Assembly (NCBI GenBank): GCA_003665825.1
Contig: QPFY01000003.1
Coordinates: 1,984,001 to 2,048,000 of the forward strand
Length of the DNA: 64,000 nucleotides
From: Microbotryum silenes-acaulis
Lineage: Eukaryota > Basidiomycota > Microbotryomycetes > Microbotryales > Microbotryaceae
Direction: 5' to 3'
Position 1 is the first letter of the stretch, and every line of letters begins with the position of its first letter. The notes under the pieces are model-generated. The model had not been told where the DNA came from, ran no database searches, and worked only from the letters and a program-made list of their open reading frames with translations. A program made the translations under genes and the position numbers. Shown here piece by piece: positions 46,480 through 57,491 of this stretch.

Positions 46480-48300
46480 TAGTAAAAGGCTAGGCATACG
46501 ATTGCAACCGACACTGAGGGCACCATGGCATATCAGCTGTCGGTCAGCCCGAGCGAGGAGTACGATCGGTCCAGTAAATCCATAGATCACTGCAACGTGA
46601 TTTTGATTGCGTTCAGCAGTTTTTATTCCAGCGCTCATGTTACATTTGATACAAAGAGCATTCCATTGAGGTTGTTTGCGCGAGAGAGCCACGTCGAAAG
46701 CCGCCAAAAATGGGTCAAGCCGTTCTAAAGCTTCTCAGACACGCACATATGAGCTCAAAGACCAAATGGTATTGCGGGAGCACATGCTCCAACAATCGTA
46801 CCTCAAAATGCAGGGAAAGAAGTGACAGGGGGAAAGGTCGCTCGAGCAATTGGGCAGAGAGCCAAGGTGGTCCCTCGTTCTCGATCTCAAGCCGAGCGGG
46901 GGCGGGGCAGAAGAGTACCCAGAGGGGTTGGCCGCAGGGCGGAAGGTTACCCAGAGGAGTTCGGAAGCCTTATCGCAAAGATCGTCGGCGAATGTCGAGT
47001 CTTGGGTGGCGAAGGCAGCAGCGGCGTTGATGAGAGCTTGCACGCTCCTCAACGGGTGATCCGTCGCACCGACTCCGAGTTGAGTTTTGAGGTCGGGGGC
47101 GATGGAGAGGAGATCGAGGCCGAACAAAGCAACTTCGCCAGAAAAGTCTGAACGCTCATTCATCTGTGAGAGCTAGAAACGGTTTCGAGCAAGCCGGAGT
47201 CTAAAGAGCCGAGTTGAGCGCAGGCGGAAACCTGAGACCTGGTGGAGCGAATGAAGCGTTAGAAAGGAGCAAGAGTGCGCATAGTTGCAACACGAGGCGT
47301 GAAGGAAGAACAGCCTTCAGGTTGAAGGTACCCACTGACCTTTCGGATGTTGGCTTGCCAAGCCAATGCCAAACGAGTCCCTCGACACCAAGCAAGGTGA
47401 ATGCATGACGAAGCGAAGCGAGAGGAATGGAACACCGTGGGTCGCTGAGCGCAGTCCGTGACCGCAGGTCCAGGGTTGCTAAAGCATGTACGAACGTGCA
47501 ATTCGCAGAGGTGGGATAGTGATCGCACGCATCAAGCTGGTCGAGCAAATCGCCGAGGTCAATTGAGAGTGCGAGGGATCGTCACGGTGCGAAGCCTGAT
47601 TCGAGCGCCGAGTGGTCCGGAGAAGCCCGAGTCCTGACTGTATGGCTCACCGTGCACAACGGAGGATGGTCTTCGAGGAAGAGGTGAAGGAACGAGGTGG
47701 CGTGCTGTGGTAAATCTCGAGGGCTTTGCCGGAAAGTCGATAAGTGCGATCGACGAGGTGGAAAATCAGTGTGCAAGTCCGGTCAACTTGAACGGCAAGG
47801 AGACGAGCGGGAATGTGGGATGTTGAGGTGCAATGAGGTGAAACGTAGACGCTCTGTGATTTCGGACGGATGACTCGACGAACTGGATCACGAGGGCGGG
47901 CAGGTGAGTGATTCGCGGGGCAGCCGACACGGGGTTATACTGCTTGAGGCAATGCGGATCTCCCATCTCGACGCAATCGTGTTCGAGACTCGTCGTGAGA
48001 AGTATCGAGGAAGGGTGATTTGCAACTCGAATGTAGGGCGTGCGAGGGAAGCTCCATTCGAGTGAGCGCTCCCATTCCGGGTCTTCCGTGATCAACGATC
48101 TGCAGTGCGCGGTGACACGGCATATCTTGGTCTCATCAGCAAGGAGGGCCAGTCGCAAGCCAGAGCTCAGATCGAAACAGCTCATGGTCGGCGGTCTGAG
48201 CGAGTCGTCCGAGGTCGAGCAATTCCGGTCGCGATGGCTCAAGTGAGCAATCGACATAGCCCGGACGTATATGTAGATACCTTCGAGTTCGTCGTCGAGT
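46480..48300 (-). repeat. Unrecognised repeat-gene family, tandem copy R3
   Basis: First unit of a three-unit tandem array (period ~1.53 kb measured on the GGCAGCAGCGGC landmark at ~47010, 48540 and 50080). The C-terminal exon has LLSIAPDLKTQLG and the FAAAAFATQDSTFADDL equivalent (about 47090-46980). The conserved donor (GTCAGT) is at about 47340 and the acceptor TCCACCAG at about 47250. The N-terminal exon near 48255-48040 reads SCFDLSSGLRLALLADETKI. Stops interrupt it. Confidence 0.65.
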
Positions 48301-48359
48301 CGTTCCGATTGGTGATGGTGAGGGTGTTGCAGTTGCTGAATGGGTTCCGCTTGCCTTAG

Positions 48360-49880
48360 CCGGCTCCGGGTGACACGCCAAGTGCCGGGTCGAGTAGGGT
48401 CGAGCCGCACGTACCGGGCAAGTGGTGTTTCACCATGGCGGAGAGGTGTTGCGTCGTCGTGTCTTCGTGCAGTGAGAGAAAAGACGAGTCGAGTCGAGTG
48501 GTGCGAGGGATCGGCGAATATCGAGTCTTGGGTGGCCGAGGCAGCAGCGGCAAAGATACGAGCTTCCACCGTCCTCAACGAGCGATCTATCGCACTGAGT
48601 TTGAGGTCAGGGCCGATTGAGAGGAGATCAAAGTCGAGCAGAGCAAGTCCCGCCGAAAACGACTGGAACCTCAATTGGAAAGAGTCGACGACCATTCTTC
48701 CGGAAGACGGACTGAAAACGGTTGCAAGCGGTTCGGAGTCCAAAGAGTCGAGTTGAGCGCAGGCGAGAAACTAAGGCCCGGTGGAGCGAATCAACCGTCA
48801 AACATGAGCGATAGTGCACACACTTGCAACACGAGGTGTGGAGGGAGGAAAGCACTTCAGGTTGAAGGCATGCACGGACCTTGCGGACGTACGCGCGCTC
48901 AATGACCGCCAAACGACTTGGTCGACACATGCGAGGTGAGTGCATGAACAAGCGAGGCGAAAGGGAAGGAGCACTGTGCGTCGCTGAGCACAGTCCACGA
49001 CCGAATGACCAGGGACTTTACGATCGTGCATGTCGCAGAGGTGGGATGTTGATCGCACATATCCAGCTGGTCGAGCGAATCGCCGAGGTCGATGGAGAGT
49101 GCGAAGGATCGTCACGGTCCGACGCCGAGTGGCCTGAGGAAGCGAGTCCTGGCTGTACGGATCAACGTGCGCAACGTAGGACGGTGCTCGAGTAAGATTT
49201 GAACGGATGAGGAGGCGTTCCGTGGGGAATCTTGACAGCTTTGCCAGCAAGTCGATTGGTCGGTGCAATCGACGAGGTAGGAAGCCAGCGTGCAAGTCCG
49301 GTCAACTTGAACGGCAAGGAGAGCGGGAATGTGGGATGTTGAGGTGCCATGGGGTGAAACGTAGACGATATGGGATGCCTTGACAAGCTGGATGACGAAG
49401 GCGGGCGATTGAGCAATTCGTTCGCAGCGGGTCAAAAGCCGCTGGGCGAGCAAGGATCCCCGGCGACTCTCCGTGTCGAGAAGGCCGAAACTAGTCTGCG
49501 TGCTGGGACTTTGTTGCAAGAGAAACCGAGAGATTGTAATGCATTAACACGGATGTGGGTCGTGCGAGCGTGTGAGCGAATCGGTGCGAAGCTCCATTCG
49601 AGGGAGCGCTCCCATTCCGGGTTGTCCGTGACCAACGATCTGCAGTACGCGGTGGCACGGCATATCTTCATCTCATCAGCAAGGAGTGCAAGTCGCAAGA
49701 CAGAGCTCAGATCGAAACAGCTCACTGTGGGCGGTCTGAGCGAGTCGTCCGAGGTCGAGCAGTTCCGGTCGCGATGGCTCAAGTGAGCAATTGACATAGC
49801 CCAGACGCAACTTTAGCTACCTTCGAGCTCGTTATCGAGTCGTTCCGATTGATGATCGTGAGGATGTTACAGTTGCTGAA
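48360..49880 (-). repeat. Unrecognised repeat-gene family, tandem copy R4
   Basis: The N-terminal exon (about 49797-49590) reads MSIAHLSHRDRNCSTSDDSL and SCFDLSSVLRLALLADEMKI. The C-terminal exon (about 48743-48520) has LDSEPLATVFSPSSGRM-like and ALLDFDLLSIGPDLK sequence and is open. The internal donor is mutated to GTCCGT (about 48880). A 325-aa open frame (48743-47766) runs from this unit into unit R3. Confidence 0.65.
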
Positions 49881-49919
49881 TGGGTTATATGCTTGCCTCA
49901 GCCGCCTCCGCGTAACACG

Positions 49920-51570
49920 TCAAGTGCCAGGTCGAGCAAGGTCGAGCCGCATGAACCGAGCAAGTGACCTTCCACCATAACGGCAACGCGTTGCGTCGTC
50001 GTGTCTTCGTGCAGTGAGAGAAAAGACGAGTCGAGTCGAGTGGTGCGATAGATCGGCTAATATCGAGTCGTGGGTGGCGGAGGCAGCAGCGGCAAAGATA
50101 AGAGCTTGCACGCTCTTCGACGAGCGATCTATTGCACCGAGTTGAGTTTTGAGGTCAGGGTCGATCGAGAGGAGGTCGAGGTCGAGCAAAGCAAGTTTCG
50201 CCGAAAAGGTCTCGATTCTTAATCCGAAAGAGTCGACGCTCATTCATCCATGAGAGCTAGAAACGGTTTCGAGCGAGTCGCAGTTTAAAGAGTCGACTTA
50301 AGCGCAGGCCGGAGTCTGAGACCTGGTGGAGCGAAAGAAAAGTCAAACATAAGCAAGAGTGCACAAACTTTCAACACGAGGTGTGAAAAGAGGTAAGAAC
50401 TTCAGGTTGAAGGGCCGCACTGACCTGTCGGATGTTTGCTCGCTTTGTGACTGCCAAACGAGTTCGTCGACACCCAGCGAGGTGAGTGCAAGAAGCGAAA
50501 CGAGAGGAGATGGAGCGCCATGCGACGCCGATTGCAGTCCATGACCGCATGACCAGGGTTGCTGAAGCGGGTACGAATGTGCAACTTGCAGAGGTCGGAT
50601 GGTGGTCGCCCGTATCAAGCTGGTCAAGTGAATCGCCGAGATCGATTGTGAGTGCGCAAGATCGTCACGGTCCAACGCCGAAAACGAGCGCCGAATGGTG
50701 CGGAAAAGCCCGAGTCGTGACTGGATGGTTCAACGTGCGCAACGTAGGATGGAGTTTGAGTAAGATGGGAAGCGATGAGGCATTACGCGGCAAACATCGA
50801 GAGTGTCGCAGGAACGTTGATTGGATGGTGCCATCGACGAGGTTGAAAGCCAGCGTGCAAGGTCGATCGAGTTGAATGGTGTCCAGGGCGAGCGGGAATG
50901 TGGATATTTAGCACGAGATGTTGAGGCGTAGTGGCTTTGAACGGATGACTCGACGAGCTGGATGAGAGCGCGGGAGATTGAGTGATTCGCGGCGCGGTCG
51001 AGACAGGTGAAGGTGCTCGAGCCAATGAACGTCTCGGACTGCACATCGACGAAATCAGTCGGGTCGTGCAACAAATGTTGGGACAAATCCCGAGCTTGCC
51101 GCGTCGATGATTCTCTTCGATTCGATTAAGATAAAGATGTGAGGGATTGCGTTCGTGTGATCGGTTGACGTTACGATGTGGGGGTGGCGGAGGAGATCGG
51201 CACAGGTCGACAGTGGTGTTCGAGATGGGGCGACGAGGACCAAGTGATGTGTGCATCGATGCGAGACCTCAAGAAGGCTGATCATGTCTTCGATGGTGCT
51301 GATGACAGATGCGCAGACTATGGTCCTACAAGTCACAGAGTAGTATGGTGCCAGGCTCGGATGCCAGCGAGTCGGCCAACGCGCGATCTGAACTAGAGTG
51401 ATGAGCAGCAACGACAAACATGAAATGAGCGAATGGGGCGAGAGCTGAATACTTCTGAGTGAAGTACTCACCACGCTGATCGGTCGAGTAGCGAGTGGGC
51501 GTTCGGGATGATCGAAGCGATGCGCTGACCGAGCACGTGTCCGACCGAGAACGCTCGAGCGATGCATCGA
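49920..51570 (-). repeat. Unrecognised repeat-gene family, tandem copy R5
   Basis: The C-terminal exon (about 50245-50060) reads LALLDLDLLSIDPDLKTQLG and SVQALIFAAAASATHDSILA. The upstream exon ends GVDELVWQSQSEQTSDR at a GTCAGT donor (about 50425). The N-terminal side (51050-51560) differs from R3 and R4 but matches 61320-61860 (HRRGKLG(I/V)C..NICC). Confidence 0.65.
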
Positions 51571-53069
51571 CGCAAGCTAGCACGTTGCTGAAAGTGATCA
51601 CGCCTTCTCAGGGTGCAGTTTCAGTTGTACGGTGGCAATGTTGGACAGGTCGTTAATCGTGTTGTGCGACGTCGCGCCGGGCCCGAATCAGTCGGGTTGA
51701 GGTGACACGTCGAGCTGTAGTGGAGAGATCGAGTGCAGTTTGAATGGCGCATGTGAACGATGCGAAAGCATGTGACGTCGAGTTGTGGCGTGGTGCGATC
51801 AGTGCCGAGTCCGAGTCGAGTCAGGCGGTGCGAGTGGCGCAAGTGAGTGGGGAGAGGGAAAGGAGCGTTGGCGCGCGCGAACATTAAGTCGAGCCAATCA
51901 GCTAACCGCGCAAGAACCGCGCAAGATCCCGAAGTTGTGCGTGGACTGCGTCCCACTCGGCCGAAAGATCGGTCTCCAATTTGATCGAGTCCGGTCGACC
52001 TGTTGTAATTCAAAACTCTAAGCTGCATATCTTTGTGAAGACTGAACAAGGATGCGAGAAACCTTCAGGGCCAGAGAGACCGAGTACCTCGGAGGTCAGC
52101 GCAGGGGCCATTGAACGAGTCGGCCGGCGTCCGCGGCAAAAACTTGGTCGCTTCGTCCAGGTCACTGAGCACGCCTGTGCTATTGTCATTCTTTACTCAG
52201 AGGCTATTCCCAAAATAGATGCGACCTGCTTCGGAATGTTTGAGCGGAAACACATGTGATCCTGGTGCAGATCTTTGATCCGACTGCGAGCGGATCATGA
52301 GTCGCGCGTCGGTAGACGAGACTGAAGAGTCACGCCGGGCGTGCTCTGGAAGCGCATCTCAGTATCTCGCTGGCCGAAACGCGGTGTCCGAGTCTCGAGA
52401 TGCATAGAAAGATTGAATGAGCTTTCTCATAATGTCTGATCATGTGAAGACCCCTTGAGGTAATGATTTCCCCGTCAAGTCGTCGGTGAAAAGGGTGCCG
52501 CGGCACTTCGTTTGCGGACAAGTGAGTCGACCGCCTTCAACGTGTTCCGTGATGCTCTGTTGGGACCAAGCAAAGTCAATCTGCGATTTGATTTCGGTAC
52601 AGAATATTTCACTTTGAGTAAATACAGGGGTGCGGAGGGAAAGGTCCAGTCAGCACTGTCGGCGAAAACGTTCGATGGTCGCCGAGCCGAGAAACAACTT
52701 AAGGACTAATAATCTCATTCTCGCAGGCCCCTCCTGCAGACAGATGTTTCTCACTCTCACAGCACTCGAATATAAAACCCTGGTCGATACGCGTGCGGTG
52801 CTAAATTGTGAGGTTGATGCAGTATTTTCATCGGGACCCGGCCGGCGTCCTCCGACTGAGATCACAAAGCCAAAGTGATACCGCAGCACACATGATCTAG
52901 GCCGATCTGGTCCTATCGAACGAGTCACTGCTGCAGGCCATATGCCTCGAATTCTGGCATATTTCAAATTGTATCACTGCGATTGAGAGACTTAGAACAC
53001 GATGACCACTGTGTTGAGGTCAATTTCCACTTCTGATCAGGAGTTGAAAAATCGCACAAGGACTCGGGG
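51571..53069. other. Unassigned sequence between repeat array and right arm
   Basis: No gene recognised. 52905-53069 is homologous in direct orientation to 31420-31590, so copy R6 and copy R2 share this flank beyond the arm edge. Confidence 0.4.
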
Positions 53070-53339
53070 GTCCTCTCGATCGCGCAAACTCGGCTCCTTT
53101 TTTTTTCGCTGGTCGATCGGATAGTGATCCTCCGACGCTCCGCAACGCACTGTCAAATTACAAATTAGAAGATCTCCACGTTGGCGGAAGAATTGATGTT
53201 GTTCTTTGCAGCGTTAAAGCATACTTTCAGTCAGGATCGTCGGCCGGGTGAGGGATGCGGGTCGCACAGGTTCGACCAGGCTTAGCGTGAAAGCTGGAAA
53301 CATTTCGGTGTCGAACCACGGCATGCGGCCCCAAGCAGC

Positions 53340-54680
53340 TCTCCTACACACGCAAGTCAAGTGCGAGAGTCCGAAAGAGCCTATAGAAGAAAGCTAGGGA
53401 TGCAACTACAAGGTTGAAGCCAACTCCGAATGGACCACGGCAGCATGCCATCAGCTCGGTCGGCGTGACTCGGAGCGGCGAGGAGTACAATCGATCCAGT
53501 GACTCCGCAGAGATCACTGCAACGTGCTCAGGCATCCAGTTTTGATTGAGTTCAGCAGTCAGTAGTCCAGTTCTCATGTTGGGTTCAATACAAGAACATT
53601 CCGTTCAGGTCCTGCCCGGAAGCACCAAATCGGAGGCCGCAGGAAAACCCGGCAAGGATGGGTCAAGAAGATCAGATACGCACATATGAGCTCAAAGACC
53701 AAATGCTATTGCATCAAGGAGCACATACTGACATATGTGTACGTCAGATATGTAGGGAAAGAAGGGAAAGGAGGAACGTTGCTCGCAAAGAGTCTAGGTG
53801 GTCCTTCGTTCTCAATCTCGAGGAGAGCGGACAGGGCGTGGGTGGCCCAGAAGAGTTCGGATGGTTGGAGAAGCCTCCTCACACAGATCATCGGCGAATG
53901 TCAAGTCTTGGGTGGCGAAGGCAGCAGCGGCAAAGATGAGAACTTGCATGCTCATTGACGAGCGATGATCGGTCGCACCAAGTTGGGTTGGGGTCGATGC
54001 AGAGGAGATCAAAGTCGAGCAGAGCAAGTCCCGCCGAAGAAGTCTGGATCCTCAATTGGAAGAGACGATGATCATTCATCCATGAGAGCGAGAAACGGTT
54101 TGGAGCGAGTCGGAGTCTAAAGAGTCGATCTAAGCACAGGCCGGAATCTGAGACCTGGTGGAGCGAATGAAAAGTCGTACATAAGCAAGAGTGCACATAC
54201 TTGCAACACAGGGTGTGGAGGAAAGGAAGGCCCTTAGGTTGAAGGCACGCACTGACCTTTCGGACGTGTACTCGCTTAGTAAATGCCAAACGAGTCTGTC
54301 GACACCAAGCGAGGTGAGTGCAAGAAGAAGCGAAGCGAGAGGAGATGGAACACCGTGCGACGCTGAGCGCAGTCCACGACCAAATGACCAGGCTTGCTGC
54401 CGCGTGTATGATCGTGCACCTCGCATATGTGGGAGGCTGATCGTACGTATCAAGCTGGTCGAGCGAATCGCCGAGATCGATTGAGAGTGTGAAAGATCGT
54501 CACGGTCCAACGCCGAATGGTGTGGACTCGGAGAAGCCCGAGTCGTGAGTGTATGATCCAACGTGTGCACCGTAGGATCGAGTTCGAGTAAGATATGAAG
54601 CAATGAGGTGGTGTTGTGTGGCCAATCTCGAGAGGTCAGTGAGATCAAAGACAGGATTTTGGTGCGGGGCTATGAGTTTC
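53340..54680 (-). repeat. Unrecognised repeat-gene family, copy R6
   Basis: Counterpart of R1 in the right arm, with the same broken frames but with 119 extra bases near 53700-53810 that R1 lacks. Those bases match the equivalent place in R2 (CATATGAGCTCAAAGACCA...), so R6 has the ancestral state and R1 a deletion. Confidence 0.7.
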
Positions 54681-54974
54681 ATTTCGTTGGTTCAACGCCA
54701 CGCGTTTTGATTCATGGGACAGGACAACAAACCTGATACATTTCCAAAAACAACACTCCTATGAGCAAAACGTGAATGATGTAAGGGCCCTCCCAGATTA
54801 CGACTTAGGCCAGAAACTCTGCACAGTCGAGCCGAATGAAGGCACCGCTGGCGCAGTCCTATTTCCAGCCTGGAATTATACTGCAACGGACGGAAAATGA
54901 CCTTGGGTATCTATTGCAATAATCGGAGCTAACAACGAGCAACTATATTTAAGCCCAGCGCAAAGGTGGTCACT

Positions 54975-57284
54975 TCAGAGCAAGGGAAGCAGCTGCTCAA
55001 TGTCCGAGATGATGGACTCATGCGACATCGCCTTGGATGGACCCCACAACTCCCCCAGCTTGGCCTCTTCCGCAGCCATCTCGGAATTAATGAACTGGTT
55101 ATTAAGACCACAATGGTGTCGCAAGATATCGACCAGTTGCTCGATATTCGTCCATCGCTGTGCGCAACCTTCGAGTACAGATCGGTATGCCGGATCCATG
55201 CGAAGCACAACTTTGAAGGTATAGACTTTGCGCGCAGATGGTTCGTTCCAGTCCCCCCAGATAATCTGACCCTTTGGCGTCATGACAAGCTCTTCATTGT
55301 TGCCCTGGTACGGCTCGCGGAACGAAGATTCCATTATGACGTAAAAGAGCGACTCGATGTCGTGCCACCGTTCGTGGACGACACCGAGCGGCTGTTCTGG
55401 CTGGGCGAGGATCGAGCAGGCGAGGTAGGGCCAGGTGCCCTGTCGGACGTCGTATCGTCCAAAGGTTAGTGCTGGTCAGAAGCTTCATTCGGAGAAACAT
55501 ACAGACGGGAGGACGCACGAATCGTATTCTGTGGTGCAGCTCGGTGTAAGGTCGATCATGCGGGACGGCGAGGTGATAGTCGATAAGGACGCCGAAACTG
55601 TCGCGGTCGATGACGACGTTGCCGTACGAAATATCCCGGTGGATATACCCCAGCCTGTAGAGGTTTCGGTGTCCTGCATTGTCATGGGAACGCGCGTGTC
55701 GGCTAGGGAGCGCAAACGCAAGGCCGCCCAGTTGATTCCCGTGCTCACCTTTGACGACTCCAAGTACGGCCTGGGCGAGTTCCTTGGTCGTGGTCGCCGT
55801 GTTGAGGGGCCGATAACACTGTCGGTGGAAGACCACCTCGAGTGCCCGGGGCTCAATATCATCAAAGCTTTCATCATCACCGAAGAAAGCTGGAAGCGTG
55901 CGGAAGTCGTCCCGGTAGATGCCGGCGCTAAGGCTTAAACCCTCGGTGTCGATACGCGACGCAGCGTGCATCTTGCGACGTAGGGCAATCGCATCGTCGA
56001 GGCGGGATTGCTCGACCCATGCGACTGTCATGGCGTACTCGGTGGCAGATGTAGGCAAGCTGATCGACGTGGGGTCGACAGGCGCGTGTCTTGCGGTAAC
56101 GCGGAAAGCGGAGGTTGCACGACCCGTGCAGCTTCGACGTCGGAAGAGGAGCTCCTGGATCTCGAGATCTGAGATATCGCCGAGCTCGGACTCGAAGTCG
56201 TGGGCGCGGGGTGGGAGAAACTTGTCCGAGACGACAAAATTGCCGAAACCATCGTCGACCTCGTTCGTCGAGGCCAGCATCCCGAGCCCGTTGTCGTCGA
56301 GTTCGATGAGGTGTGACAGCACGCGCCGGAGCAGCACCGCGTCCTCACCGCACCTGCGGGCGCTCGTCGTGAACACCCCACACGCGTTGACGAGGTAGAC
56401 TTGAAGCACGTCCCCGCAAAGGGTGACCCCGATCGCGTGGGCGCGGAGTGCGGTCGTGCAGATCATGTGTAGCCGCCTCATCATTTGGCTACGCGCTTCT
56501 GCGCTCTTCTTGTCGCTCTCCTTCACCTCAATCGCCACTGCAATCTGCGAGTATGCGCGTTGAGGTGAGGGGGGCGTGCCTTCCATCGACGTTGGGTGCT
56601 CTGACTGCGCCCAAACCAACGGAAGATCGGGGGCAGCGGCCACCGCCGCATGCGTGAGGATGACGGCGTCGGGCCTCTTCTGCTCCTCGCAATCGGGCGC
56701 GAGCTTGATGTGGTTATCCACGACCAGACGTCGATCGCCAGTCTACACCCGGGTGCATCAATGATCGGGTCAGTCATACTCGTACGGTCGAAGCCAAGCG
56801 ATAGCACCGGGGCACTCACCACATCCTTGATCGCGTTAGCGATCTCTTTCATCGCAGCCTCCGTCCCCAGTTTCTTGGTCGGTTGGAGGATGTTGGCCTC
56901 GTACTTGGAAGGCGTGGCAAGAAAGTACTTGTCCATCGCCTTCGAAAGTCGAGGTTTGCCGATGTGGGCGAAGAGCTGTTGCTCCCTCTCTGCCGCCGTG
57001 ACGGTCATCGACACGACAGGACTCGACTTCATCGGGCTCGAACGTGGCAAAGCATTGTCGAGGTCCGACATGCCTGATAGGCCTACGGCCTCGCTTGAAC
57101 GACTTGTTCGTCCTGGTCGAGCCTTGTAGTGGTTGATAGGCCCGCGCGTCGGCGTCAACGGGGTGCGAGCCGACGAGCTGGGCAGGTGGGTCGGAAGCGA
57201 TTGGGTGGCGGCTTGGGCGGGGGGCGCAAGACTAGACGTGCCAACCGACGGGCGTGGCGCGCGGTCTCTGGCGTTGACGCGCAT
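54975..57284 (-). CDS. FunK1-type kinase F, intact duplicate of kinase C (692 aa)
   Basis: Minus-strand exons 57284-56820, 56742-55749, 55673-55519 and 55439-54975; 2079 nt, in frame. Exon 2 ends AAAG in phase 1, so it joins correctly to GHRNLYRLGYIHRDISYGNV (HRD at about residues 497-499). VLIDYHLAV supplies the metal-binding Asp and HERWHDIESLFYVIM follows. N-terminal half: helical region ending LGTEAAMKEIANAIKDV, TGDRRLVVDNHIKLAP after the first intron, then the LILTHAAV-like block and a lobe with HRQCYRPLNTA. Apart from the one-base indel near 27390/55753 the coding sequence is practically identical to copy C. All kinase landmarks are present, so this is the probably functional copy. Head-to-head with kinase G. 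Confidence 0.9.
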
Positions 57285-57491
57285 CGATTCCGCTTGGGCG
57301 GGGGGCGCGGCGTTGGGGCAGGTTGGGGCTGGGCTGTCATGGGTCCTCGCGCGTCTGACGCGAAGTTCGTCCAACACGGCGCCGACTAGCACGCCAAAAT
57401 TCTAGCTCCGCCTCATCTTCAACCTCGACCTCGACCTCGACCTCAATGGCATCGATCTCGGTCACGGTGTCGCGCTAAAGCGCTGGTCGTT
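57285..57491. promoter_or_regulatory. Compact bidirectional promoter between kinases F and G
   Basis: Mirror copy of the 25655-25861 spacer, inside the near-identical part of the arms. Confidence 0.45.

Noticed and set aside
46480..51570. CRISPR or satellite interpretation of the 1.5-kb repeats
   Set aside because: Units are long, contain intron signals and conserved protein-level motifs; there are no short direct repeats with spacers, and the genome is fungal.
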